Shown: one piece after another, positions 1-10,137 of the stretch | Layout of the letters: each line of letters starts with the position of its first letter | Position numbering within the stretch: position 1 is the stretch's first letter | DNA from: Baylisascaris procyonis | Lineage: Eukaryota; Nematoda; Chromadorea; Rhabditida; Ascarididae | Length of the DNA stretch: 64,000 nt | Assembly: GCA_037389465.1 (NCBI GenBank) | Contig: JAZARR010000138.1 | Span: forward strand, 62,001 to 126,000 | Direction of reading: 5' to 3' | The notes under the pieces: model-generated | Seen by the model: the letters and a program-made list of their open reading frames with translations, nothing else | Told to the model about the DNA's origin: nothing | Database searches by the model: none | Position numbers and translations under genes: made by a program

Positions 1-64
1 CATTGCCTAATCTACGCTATGTTACATTTCTGTCCTTTGCGCTCTTGTTCAAAAATAGATGCGA
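1..64 (+). repeat. Dispersed repeat, copy 1 (cut by the window edge)
   Basis: The first 64 bases recur at 12305-12369 with only a few differences, including one single-base insertion. Similarity ends on the right just after the shared ATAGATGCGA. The left end is cut by the window edge, so the full element may be longer and its remainder could lie upstream of this window. Confidence 0.85.
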
Positions 65-443
65 TGAATTGCACATTCAAGGGAATTGGCAATTTTTTTT
101 TTACTTTCTGGCTAATTGCTTCACCCTGTCTTTCCTGAAAATATAAGGAAATAGAGTAAGACATCGCAAGATTATTTCCTTTTAAGTACTATCTTTCAAG
201 CGATTGACATTGGGTATTTAACATAGTGTCCTCTATAGGGGATGACCGCTGCGTCATTGTTGCATGCGCCAATGGTTTTATTCCCTTGTCGATCCTCAAT
301 CGCCTTTCATCATTTATAACTAGGAAGATATGTGTTGACTGCTAGTTCATAAATCAGTATGGTCGTTGTAATTTGCACGCTAATTGTTATAGATAGGTGG
401 AAACTTGAATGATATATAAAGATGAATATCATATTTGCTTTAG

Positions 444-569
444 GGTATGTTCGAGCCGTTCTTGAAGAGTTCTTCATTCATCCTCCGAATCGATTCATAT
501 AAAACTGATGAAATACAAGTGCTCAGTTCGCTTGTTTCCGAGACGGACGTCCAGCTTCGAGAACTTCAG
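444..569 (+). CDS. AP-3 adaptor complex beta subunit, internal exon (partial gene)
   Basis: This is a 42-codon open exon between a good acceptor (TTTGCTTTAG) and a donor (CAG|GTGATG). Its first residues read GMFEPFLKS, which matches the conserved GMFEPYLKS segment of animal AP-3 beta subunits. After a divergent stretch it ends in a VLSSLVSETDVQLRELQ segment that aligns with the ILTNL...LREFQ stretch of the same helical-repeat trunk. AP-3 beta is a large subunit of the adaptor complex that sorts cargo to lysosome-related organelles. The exon has no stop or frame break. Neighbouring upstream exons would lie outside the window. Identity rests on remembered family sequence and I judge it likely, not certain. 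No gene symbol is given because the species is unknown. Confidence 0.6.
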
Positions 570-1343
570 GTGATGCTTTATTTTCAACTAATAGTTGGTT
601 CATTTCTCACTGAATTTTGATTATTGGAGATGAAATGATTCATCCTACACTGTATTTTTTATTTTATTAATATTCGTAAACGAGCAGATGAAGTGTGTTG
701 GTTTGAGTGGTATTATTGGTGCATGATGAAGCTAAAGCGCTTTGCGAGTCGTATTTTATGTGTGTAACTTCAAATAATAATAAGATTGGATTATTAATTA
801 TATTTTAACGGAAATTAAAATGCGACTAATATATGGCATAGTTGTTTGATGAGAACGTTTTATTAGTTGTTTTATGTGTTATGAATGAGTTAAAGATATT
901 CATATTTGAATGGGCAACTGATTGCTCTTATTATTGGATTTGCCCAATAAGTCGACGCTTAGAGTGACAATTGCATGCGTTGCGATATAGAGTTGTGGGC
1001 ATAGAGATGGGAACCTATCTTCCGTTTTAGCTTTTTTATTTTCTGACTTATTTATGTCCATTATTATACTTAGTGGAAATTTTATGCTGTAATGAGCAGA
1101 GTCAACTAATTGAGTGTGTCCGTCACAAAGACTGATAGAGAACACTAACCATTTCTTCGTATTGTTTCAGCTGTCATGTTCTCGAGATTAAATTTGGAGT
1201 GGAGGGGGGGGGGGGGGTTAGAGCGAATGTGCTGTTATTATAATTCGTAATTGGGCTTCGTTTCATGAAATACCGTAAATTTAGTTTCCAAACGTTGGTG
1301 GACGATTTGTTACTTATAATGGTAAAAAAATTTCGCACATGAG
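570..1343. other. Intervening sequence between the two AP-3 beta exons
   Basis: A+T-rich sequence with no exon I can support. It includes a 14-base G run near 1204-1217. A weak antisense open frame at 900-1145 has no family resemblance and is treated as chance. Confidence 0.5.
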
Positions 1344-1470
1344 AACGCAATGGCTAAAATGCAAACAATGAATTTGGCAGTGAAATTATATTTAACGAAT
1401 CCGAATGACTGTCAACTTTTGTTGCAGGACATAATGCAATTGGCACGATTCGATCAAAACTACGATTTAC
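1344..1470 (+). CDS. AP-3 adaptor complex beta subunit, second exon (partial gene)
   Basis: The open stretch contains VKLYLTNP, then LLLQDIMQLARFDQNYDLR, closely resembling the AP-3 beta trunk segment KLYLTN...[21 protein letters not shown]. An acceptor AG sits at 1342-1343. A donor GTAAAT directly follows 1470, splitting the arginine codon, which suits continuation into the expected RDR motif. If the donor is ignored, the frame hits TAG at 1491. The next exon, which should carry the RDRxRFxR continuation, was not found. Relative to the exon at 444-569, roughly 180 residues of the family protein should lie between the two, and I cannot find them in the intervening 770 bases. The gene may therefore be internally deleted or decayed. 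Confidence 0.65.
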
Positions 1471-1740
1471 GTAAATCGATGTCGTCTTGCTAGGAATCCT
1501 GTCTTCGATGGGTCCGATCAACTGACGGCATTTACCAACGAGGCATTCAAGGTGCAGAAACTATGCGCAACATTACACAACTCATAAAAAGATTTGTTTC
1601 TTAATTATTGAGTGTTTTCGTCTTGTTTTCATTGGTATTTCGAAATGGAAACGCTTACCTGAAGGGTGTATTGAAATTTGATTTACAACTGCTCTTTACA
1701 TTGTTTGTGCCTCTATCTTGTTTCCTTGCTGATGATATGA

Positions 1741-2108
1741 TAAGAATACTGGTGAATGAATAGCTGAGTCGGATACTTAATCGGAAACACTTCAGGGATA
1801 CTAGTGAATGAATAAGTGTTTCCGACTAAGTACCTGGTTCAGTTATTCGCTCACTAGTATCCCTTAAATGTTTCTGACTAAGTACCCGGTCAGTTATTGA
1901 TTCACTAGTACCCTCCCTAGTGATTGAATAACTGAACCGGGTACTTAGTCGGAAACACTTAAGGGAGGATACTAGTGAATGAATAACTGAACCGGGTACT
2001 TTGTCGGAAACAGTTAAGGGAGGATATTAGTGAATGAATAATGAACCGGGTACTTAATCGGGAACACTTTAAAGATACAAGTGAATGAATAACTGAGTCG
2101 GATACTTA
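1741..2108. repeat. 55-bp repeat array with inverted copies (foldback)
   Basis: The unit contains GAATGAATAACTGAACCGGG, then TACTTAGTCGGAAACACTT and an AAGGGAGGATACTAGT stretch. Direct-orientation copies start near 1751, 1917, 1974, 2030 and 2083 (the last is partial). Two copies in the opposite orientation occupy about 1815-1915. The inverted pair faces direct copies across a short loop near 1905-1916, so about 100 bases on each side can pair. Copies differ by substitutions and small indels. No open reading frame is associated. Confidence 0.85.
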
Positions 2109-2849
2109 TATTTTCCATTTAATAGAAGTGGAAAATATTGTTGGAATAGAACGGAACGATATTTTTCGTTGTATTCATAGTTATGGCTCACCGATGAGAT
2201 GCAAAGAAAAACTAATGGGAAGGAAACATGATAGCGATATAAAATAGGATATAAAATTGAGAAAACTTTATGTGGTGATCGCATTGGTATACGTTATAAT
2301 GAGTGATTATGAACATAAGTTTGTTTGCTTGTTTATTCGTTTGTAACAGATGCTACACACAATTTGATATATGCTTATGTCTTTGCCTTCATGTCAGTCA
2401 TTTGTATAGCTAGTTGCATATGTCAGTTATTGTCATCCATAGTGTTGATCCCTATCGAGCTGTCATCCCGAATGTTGGTTTGCATCAAGTTGGCATTCAG
2501 AATGTTGGTGCCTATCGTTGTTGAAATACTGTGGAAATATTGAAATAAAATATTGTTGAAATACTATTTTGTAGTATCGAATTAAGTTATTTGATATATT
2601 TTCACCGAATGCAAATCGCGCATTTTCAGTCTTAAATAATTTTTCACTTATTAAATGAAGAGAGGGGAGCATCTTGCAGTAATTGTTGATTTATGCTTCC
2701 TAAAAGCAGAATATCCGATTGAAGGTGTCAGTTGAAATGCAAAATGAGCATCTTTCCATCCTTCGTTCATATACTCACTCATCCCTCCAACCAATTGAAG
2801 TGAACAAGAATTAGGGTCAGATTTTGGTGAATTTCCAAGTCGGAAATGG

Positions 2850-3148
2850 TTTTCCATTAGATTCTCAAGTTGGGAATTATTTTGCTTGAAGAGGATGGTA
2901 AAGTAATTAAGTTGTTTTTACTTTTGCATATGGGAAGTTATGTGATGCTGGATTGTTTTATAGGCATTAAGCGATCTACACGTGGCTACCTGCTTGGATG
3001 CGGCAGTGATGAAACGTTGGTCCGAAAATGGCGTATATTGGGCTGCTCCTACCGTGCTGCATCTCGAAATATACTGCCCAGAAACGGTTGGTTCTAATTT
3101 TTTAAAGCATTTCGCAGCCCGATTAGGCTGTGTTTTATGCTGTTAGGA
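2850..3148. repeat. Conserved core of the 0.74-kb repeat, copy 1
   Basis: I count one difference (A/G at 2879) in 299 bases against 11138-11436, with no indel. Identity breaks down abruptly at both edges: four differences lie within the 40 bases just left of it, and an indel lies immediately right. The core holds a T6 run at 3098-3103. Function is unknown. Confidence 0.85.
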
Positions 3149-3291
3149 AGTAAAACAAGTGCCAAAGAACCGATAGGGGCTTTTGACATTCCACTCAGCT
3201 AATCTGCTATTTGCTCAAGTTGCCAACGCATGTGCGATACCGCATCCCCTTTTGAAGCATTCCACTGTTTTTCGGTACGATACAGGTAATC

Positions 3292-3314
3292 AAAAAGCAC
3301 ATATCGTGCTTTTT
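3292..3314. other. Perfect 9-bp hairpin at the end of repeat copy 1
   Basis: AAAAAGCAC and GTGCTTTTT are perfectly complementary across a 5-base loop (ATATC). The same hairpin with the same loop is kept in the second repeat copy at 11615-11637. It resembles a transcription-terminator hairpin in shape, but in a eukaryotic context that reading has no support. Confidence 0.8.
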
Positions 3315-3319
3315 TTGTA

Positions 3320-4157
3320 CTTGCCAATGAAAGCTGCTTGGCCAGCAAAAGTTCCTTGGCCGATAAAAGTCGCTCGGCCAATTGAAGTTGCTTGACCAAC
3401 AGAAAATGCTTGGCCAACAGAGGTTCCTTGGCCAACAAAAGCTGCTTGGCCAATAGAAGTCGTTTGGCCAATAAAAGTTGCCTGGCCAACAAAAGTTGCT
3501 TGGCCAACAAAAGCTGCTTCGCCAACAGAAGTCGCTTCGCCAATAAAAGTTGCTTGGCCAATAAAAGTTGCTTGGCCAACAAAAGTTCCTTGGCCAACGA
3601 AAGCTGCTTGGCCAATAAAAGTTGCTCGGCCAACAAAAGTTCCTTGGCCAATAAAAGTGCCTTGGCCAACAAAAATGCCTTGGCCAATAAAAGTGCCTTG
3701 GCCAATAAAAATCGCTTGGCCAATAAAACTTGCTTGGCCAACAAAAATTCCTTGGCCAACGAAAGTGCCTTGGCCGATAAAAATTGCTTGGCCAATAAAA
3801 GTGCCTTGGCCAACAAAAGTGCCTTGGCCAATAAAAATCGCTTGGCCAATAAAAGTGCCTTGGCCAACAAAAGTGCCTTGGCCAATAAAAATCGCTTGGC
3901 CAATAAAAGTGCCTTGGCCAACAAAAGTGCCTTGGCCAATAAAAATCGCTTGGCCAATAAAAATCGCTTCTTCAACAAAAATTCCTTGGCCAACAAAAGT
4001 GCCTTGGCCAATAAAAATCGCTTCTTCAACAAAAATTCCTTGGCCAACAAAAGTGCCTTGGCCAATAAAAGTCGCTTGGCTAATAGAAGTCGCTTGGCCA
4101 ATAAAAGTTGTTTGGCAAACAAAAGTTGCTTGGGCTTGGCCAACAAGTTGCTTGTTT
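3320..4157. repeat. 18-bp minisatellite carrying TTGGCCAA in most units
   Basis: About 46 tandem copies of an 18-base unit of the form TTGGCCAAYAAAAGTTGC. Most units contain the self-complementary octamer TTGGCCAA. A higher-order 54-base (three-unit) periodicity appears from about 3780; for example the CTTCTTCAAC variant recurs exactly 54 bases apart at 3967 and 4021. Because 18 is divisible by three, several frames on both strands stay open and give repetitive LLLAK- or ANKS-type peptides. These are not evidence of a protein. Confidence 0.95.
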
Positions 4158-4159
4158 TG

Positions 4160-5720
4160 TAGCCTTTAATAGGTTGTTCATATATTTATCTCTTTGCTAT
4201 GCGATGAATATCTTCGTCATATCTGTTTTTTAAATCCAATTGCACTTTCTTTAATTTTATTCTAATCTTTATTCACCTAATTTAAGTGGCTAATTGCTCG
4301 CTTATTTCTATTATTTGATTTGATTGGTACCGCGCACATCTATCGTCCTGTCCGAAGAAAATAGTGGGAGATCAATTCGATGGTACTATCATCGTGGAGC
4401 GGTTTTTTTTAAACTTAAGAACCCTTCATAACTGATGGTGAAAGGTCGAGTCAATGCTATGGAGAGGTCAAGTTCTTGAGGTCGAGCTCATTGCCCGAAA
4501 ATAAATAAATCATTTTGGCTCGTTTATTTTTCTGTTTAGTCTCGTATGGGACACAATATAGGGTAGAAGCTGTGACTTTGATGAAGCATCAAAAAATTGC
4601 AACTTTTAACTACTACAGGCAATGATAGATACGAAGCGAGAGTTGGATTGATATGTTTCGCTTGTACCTGAGTGATTTATAAGCCCACGAAAGTGGATTG
4701 CAGGTGTTGTGATTATCAGTGATGATTGTATTTGAAAAATTTGGCAATAACAGGGATCATGTGAAAGCGAAACATATTAGTGGTGATTTTTAGTGATGAT
4801 TATATCTCGTTTTCGTAATCATTTTTGCGTGCTGATTTTGTGGTATTTGTATAATTTAATCGCAAAATTTAACGCTATTACCATATGAACTGCTTTCCAT
4901 CGTTTTGATGCTTTTCTTTTCATTCAATTATAAAACAAAATTGTTGTGGAGTCTAGTAGACGAATCACAGATGCTATAACAGCTCGTAGATTTGAAAAGA
5001 TGAGTGGAATATCGAAAAGCATGTAATTGAACAGTATTTAAATGCAGATGTATTTATACATTTTCGCTACAATAGGTCATTTTTTCCAAAGTCTTGTTTT
5101 TATTTTGTTTATCTTGTTTAACTTCTTATCTTATTTGTTTACTTTGTTTATCTTTTTCCAAAGTCTTTATTTTGTTTCTTTTGTCTTGTTTTATAAGAGG
5201 GAGAGGTGGATATTTTTTGTTAGTAAGTTGTTACGGCTTGTTTAGTGATAAGTGAACGTTCATCTATACAAGGATTTCTCATAGTTTTTTTGTGTATAAG
5301 TTAACAAAGAACTCGGGATTGGAGTGGGCAATTGCTAGCCTTTACATTATATTTGCAGTGATAGCGTAGATGATAACTGATAACCCGATCAATAGGTTAT
5401 GATAAAATATGGTGGAAGTGAAATCAGCATTGAGGAATTTCGATGCGATGCGATGCATCATTAATTAAGGAGAGATCGAAGGAGGGTGGTACCATGAGAT
5501 TGCGAGAGTTGGTGGCATTTCCATAGTGAAGTGTTTGACTTAACGAGGCAGTATTCAGACAGTATGCTTTATTATACTTGCAACGTTCTATCTCTTTTGT
5601 GCTATTATTAAACTTATTCATATGTACTGCTACTCATTGAGTCGATCCAACATGATTTTCGAGATTTTAGTTATTGGAATGGAAGCAGAATTTTGCTAAT
5701 AGGGATTTAATTTTGGTACA
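4160..5720. other. Intergenic A+T-rich sequence
   Basis: No gene recognised. 5085-5190 is a T-rich stretch with repeated TTGTTTA/TTTTGTT words that yields a spurious hydrophobic open frame. Confidence 0.5.
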
Positions 5721-5721
5721 G

Positions 5722-5844
5722 TTGGGAGTTGTTGATAAACAAGGGTCATATCCACCAATTCCGAGGGAGAAGGCAGTGACTTGGCGAGAGTTGGAAGGCA
5801 AATTGCTGTTTGTAGAAAAGAGCTCGAACGATTCATTTATGTAA
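5722..5844 (+). CDS. Candidate terminal exon, unknown product
   Basis: After the acceptor TTTTGGTACAG there are 40 sense codons and TAA. The peptide starts LGVVDKQGSYPPIPREK and has balanced, protein-like composition. There is no initiator ATG, so it could only be an internal or last exon. A GTAAAC at 5841 could alternatively be a donor. It lies on the same strand as the AP-3 beta exons, but I cannot tie it to that protein. An open stretch of this length can arise by chance. Confidence 0.22.
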   Translation: MGVVDKQGSYPPIPREKAVTWRELEGKLLFVEKSSNDSFM

Positions 5845-7750
5845 ACAACTATTGCTGAAAGATATAGATGCATCTAAGAAACTAATATTGTTATTTCCTT
5901 TGTATTTTCCTATTTCTTTTTATTACTTACCTATGTCTTATTTTGCTTTGTTTCTTGCTATGGGCACAGTTGCTGAACTGGATAGTGCCAGAATCGGTAA
6001 ACTAGAGTGCACTGGTCGTAGGTGCGGTGTTGCATAATGAATCTTAGTCATACTATTCCGCTATTGCGTTGTAGCTTAGTGTGGTTACATAAAAGATGTT
6101 ATATATAAATTTCTAACCTTCACTGGAATATGGCTAATATCTACCATTTTTGTCTCTTGTGCCGTTAATCGTTGGGGATCGACATATGGTACCTTGTCTT
6201 CGGTGATTCGTGAACGTTTTTGTCGCCAGTCGAACTTAGAGGGAAAATGTTGCATATAAATTATGTGGGTTCTTACGAGTTGTTGTAGTAAAAACTTGAA
6301 AAATTATGGGGATATTGGCATGGCTGCAGAAATTTAAGTTGCACCCATCAAGCGAGTTGCAATTCATCTTCTTTCTGGTCACAGGACCGCTTTCACTTTT
6401 CCTCGGTAGTTATGACATGGGTTGATCTATTATAATTTATAATCTTTGTTATAATTTATTATAATCTTTGTGCATGGTGGTGTGTCTCTCTGTCAGCATT
6501 CGGGCAGAAACCGGATCTTGCTTAGGAAACAAAATTACGGTCATTTCTACCTACTGAGGTTTGGTTCTCACCTTACTGTTTTTTCGTTAGCAAATTAGCA
6601 AATGAAATTCGATTTCTACCTGAATGGCTTATGCCGATAACTGATCTATATTTTCGAGATTCAGTTGATTTCAGTTTCGGTTGAAACCGAATGCTTCTGA
6701 CGAGTTGACAATCAGAGAACGTTTTGATTGGCTGCCGTCACCCTTTTGCTTAAACAATCACCGACATAGAAGTGTTTCACCATAAAGGGCCATTGGCAAT
6801 GCCAATGAGTCAAATCGCTCTCAGTGCCAATCCGTCAGCTCTCTGGTATGTTCTCAACGAATTGTAGATGTTGGCTAACGTAGAAAACATGCGAAAAACT
6901 TATTTTGCGATGGTTATTGTAGATCGAATTCTTTCAGATGTTATTCCTGGGCTTATAGATCTGACGAGTTTTTTTGAGAAGGGCATTGTACAGTGTTGAT
7001 ATCCAAATTTTATGCCAATATGCAAATTTTTTGCTGCTTCTTCCATTTGCTTTTCCTACATCTCGTTGTAGTAAATTATGAACTAAGGAGGGCGTCATAT
7101 AAAGGAAAAGTATGTAGAATTTAGTTTCGGGTTATGTGCTGGAAGAGCGCTCATATTCGACGGAAATAGGAAGCTCTTTTTAAATGGTTTTTGAATTTAA
7201 CGAATGGGACAATAAATGAATTCTAATTTTTTTATTTCATTTTTTTTTACAGATATAATGTTCATTAATGTAAATTTTCGTTGTCGTTATTGGATAAATT
7301 TTTATTTGAATAAGTTAAGTGCATCATTAAGAACTTTCAATTCCGCTTTAGGTGAATTAAGCTTCCCGTTTTGTATATTATTCTCTCAGGCATATGCTCT
7401 TCTGCAATACATATAAGCTGGCGTTATGCTGAATTCGGCATTCTTGTTAATATTTGATTGAGTGGGCGGATAATAATAAAATTGTAATAAATTCACCTCA
7501 AATTTGCATATTGAGAGTTCAACACAGCTACGGTTTTATTTGAATATCGTAATATAGAAGAGGGAGGGGGTGAGGGAGAGGTTTTTGTTGAGGTAGAAAT
7601 CGATGATCCCTCCTGATGGGAATAAGAGCGCTTGAGGGGTACTGCAATAAGAGAGTAGGTTAAAATGCCTTACTACTATCAGCCGGTCTATCAGAAGAAC
7701 AGATATATTAGGTACCTATAAATTATGTAGTTGCACGCTTATTTAGGTAG
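5845..7750. other. Intergenic sequence
   Basis: No gene recognised. A direct duplication of TATAATTTATAATCTTTGT is visible near 6430-6470. Short open frames at 5852-6037 and 7216-7416 have no supporting features. Confidence 0.4.
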
Positions 7751-8370
7751 TTACCAAAACCATAAGCAGGCGGGAATGAAAAAGTGGTGGTTAAAAAAAT
7801 AGAGAACGGAGTATCGAATGGAGTCATCAGATGGCGCCAAAGATTAAGGGACGTGTGGGTGCGGATTGAGCAATGATGCCGCGTTCAATTAAGGACCTAT
7901 TTTTTTGTAGTTTGAATCGCCTGATATCGGCTTGATGTCGATTTTGTTTAGGCTAATTGAAGCGTTTGCTTTACGTCTCATAAGTGTCCTGCCTTGAAAT
8001 ATATGCATAGAGTATGTGAAATATTATTCGTTGATTTTTTAAATGATTGTTTTTTCGATTTTTCTGGCCATATAATACGATCGTTTTTGTAAATGAGATC
8101 TTTCAGGTTTCCTATATAGGATTATTGTTTATTTTCAGGAACTGTTGGTTAATAAACAATACCCTCAACGATGGTACGACATTGGTTTTGTATACGAATG
8201 GTAGACAAGCGCAACGATAGCTATATAGAGGCGTGCAATGCACTATCAGCGAAAGTATGTTTTACGTTTCGAATTATTGTGAAAATGCGATTTTTACTTT
8301 GTTTATGAGAAAAAACATTTGCGCATTTATTGTTGCGCTTCATTAATTAATCGTATAATAAAAGAACTCT
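7751..8370. repeat. 0.62-kb duplicated unit, copy 1
   Basis: Starts at TTACCAAAACCATAAGCAGG and ends near ATTAATCGTATAATAAAA. It matches 8601-9227 in the same orientation with scattered substitutions and a few small indels, for example in the segment before GAAATATATGCATAG. No conserved reading frame is shared between the copies, which suggests non-coding DNA. Confidence 0.85.
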
Positions 8371-8600
8371 TCAAGGCAAATTTCATCGAAGTGTTGTTTG
8401 TGCTGCGAGGTTTGGTGCGACATCCATATTAACGTTTTGTAGTAAATCCGGCTTCTTTTCCATTCCCTACAGCTTTTCTATTCAATTCGTCCTCTTCTGT
8501 CTGAAGAAGGGGAGAGGAGTTTTGGGTGGGGTTATGAGAAGAATATTTGGCAATATCGCGAAGGCAGCGATACGAAGAGATACAGGGAGGGAAAGAGAGG
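8371..8600. other. Spacer between duplicated units
   Basis: Unique sequence ending in a purine-rich GGGAGGGAAAGAGAGG just before copy 2. A similar G/A-rich tract (7561-7580) lies about 170 bases upstream of copy 1, so the duplicated segment may originally have been longer. Confidence 0.4.
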
Positions 8601-9227
8601 TTACCAAGACCATGAGCAGGCGGGAATTAAAAACTGGTGTCAGAAAAATAGAGGACGGAATAATCGAATGGAGTCATCAGATAGCCAAGAATTAACGGAC
8701 ATGTGGGTGCGGGTTGAGCAATGATACTGCGTTCAATTAAGGGCCTATTTTCTTGTAGCTCGAATCGCCCGATATCGGTTTGATGTCGGGTTTGTTTGGG
8801 CTAATTGAAGTGTTTGCTTTACGTCTCACAGCTGTGCTGCGTATTTTTTTGCATGAAATATATGCATAGAATATGTGAAATATTATTCGTTGTTTTTTTA
8901 AATGATTGTCTTTTCGATTTTTCTGGCAATGTAATACGATCGTCTCTCGTAAATGAGATCTTTCAGGTTTCCTGTATATTATTGTTTATTTTCAGGAAGT
9001 ATTACTTAATAAACGATCCCCTAAATGATGGTACGACATTGGTTTTGTACGAATGGTACACGAGTGCAACGATCGGTATATGGAGGCGTGCAACGCACTA
9101 TCAGCGAAAGTATGTTTGCCGTTTCGAATTATTGTGAAAATGCGATTTTTACTTTGTTTATGAGAAAAAACATTTGCGCATTTATTGTTGCGCTGCATTA
9201 ATTAATCGTATAATAAAACAACTCCTC
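8601..9227. repeat. 0.62-kb duplicated unit, copy 2
   Basis: Same-orientation copy of 7751-8370, giving a period of about 850 bases. The open frames at 8805-9137 (+) and 8992-9198 (-) are not preserved in copy 1, so they are unlikely to be genes. Confidence 0.85.
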
Positions 9228-9848
9228 CTACGTGACGATCAGTGAATTTATCGAATATGGAAGGTAAAAAGGAGCGTTTTTGAGTGTTTTTTGATTTTTT
9301 TGATTAAAAGATTTTCTGTTTTTGACTGCTTGTCGTTTTTCTTGTGCGTAATATTATCACAAGTTAACGTTGATTATACCTTCGGAACATTATTAGCCAT
9401 ATTGTTCTTTATAGGGATGGTTTTACCCACAAGTAAACTTTACTGATTAGTAGATGATTAGAAATGACCTCTACTGTCATAGGTATCATGGAGAAACTTT
9501 GAAAAATATTGTTAAAGGCAAGTGAATTGCTAATTTCGTGCGTATTGGTTACTAAGCATCAGTGAAATCTAAAAGATGAGACGGATGTTGGTTAGAGGAT
9601 AAAAGGGGGCCGTGCTAATGTGTTCAGCAAATCGCCTTACAATAACTCGAGATCTCAAGTGATTTATGAATGCATCTAAAGGGGTTTCGGATTCTTGCGG
9701 CCTTTCTAATGACCGTCTTAGAATTTTTTGTGCATTTATTCATTGTATGTTTACGATTCCATAAGTAAAGGTGGCGGCAGAGCAGTTTCCTCATTTTCAA
9801 TTTCATTGACCGTACTATACTATTTAGCAAATGTTTCTTTGAAATAGA

Positions 9849-10097
9849 GCTGAAGAAAATTTATTTGCATTTGATAATCCAAGCGGAAGTTCCTTTCACC
9901 AAGAGGACTTAGAGGGGATGGACATTTTCCTTCGCAGTGTTCCAGCATTTTTGAAAGATATTCGGTATTTTCAGTTGATAAGCACAAACGCCATAGAAAA
10001 ATATATGCACACCTTTATTATGTGCAGCACTAGATGTGGTGGAGTATACGATGGTGAATTTGATGACAGCTACTTGCTAGTAGTGTACGCTTTTTGA
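9849..10097 (+). CDS. Candidate exon, 82 codons, unknown product
   Basis: An open frame follows a weak acceptor (AAATAG) and runs to TGA at 10095-10097, with its first ATG at 9918. It begins AEENLFAFDNPSGSS, then an acidic stretch and the hydrophobic FLRSVPAFLKDIRYFQ, a mixed composition typical of protein. No family is recognised. It lies just upstream of a region open in several frames (10138-10491) and could belong to the same unknown gene or to none. Confidence 0.25.
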   Translation, partial: AEENLFAFDNPSGSSFHQEDLEGMDIFLRSVPAFLKDIRYFQLISTNAIEKYMHTFIMCSTRCGGVYDGEFDDSYLLVVYAF

Positions 10098-10137
10098 GGA
10101 GCAAAAGGAATAGAAAGCAAAGGACTATGGGGAGGAT

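Larger units (their letters stand above)
2574..3316. repeat. 0.74-kb dispersed repeat, copy 1
   Basis: This block is repeated at 10861-11638 in the same orientation. Outer parts differ by frequent substitutions and small indels, while the central 299 bases are nearly identical. The right end contains the inverted repeat AAAAAGCAC...GTGCTTTTT and then abuts the 18-bp minisatellite. An open frame of 75 codons starting at TTG (2870-3097) lies inside the core in both copies and differs by one residue. It resembles no family I know and its first ATG is 20 codons in, so it may not be coding. Confidence 0.9.

Noticed and set aside
1471..1551. Extension of the AP-3 beta exon to the GTGCAG at 1552
   Set aside because: The frame meets TAG at 1491 and the residues after it do not follow the family. 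A donor GTAAAT at 1471 gives a cleaner boundary.
2999..3103. Box C/D snoRNA or Pol III gene inside the repeat core (GTGATGAAA, GGTTCTAA, T6)
   Set aside because: There is no CTGA box D at the right distance, no stem joining the ends, and the A and B boxes do not fit consensus.
3292..3316. Bacterial-type intrinsic terminator (hairpin followed by T run)
   Set aside because: All other evidence is eukaryotic, and the structure is better explained as part of the repeat's end.
3199..4169. Long open frames (315, 256 and 170 codons) as repeat proteins
   Set aside because: They are forced by an 18-bp stop-free tandem repeat and exist in several frames on both strands at once.
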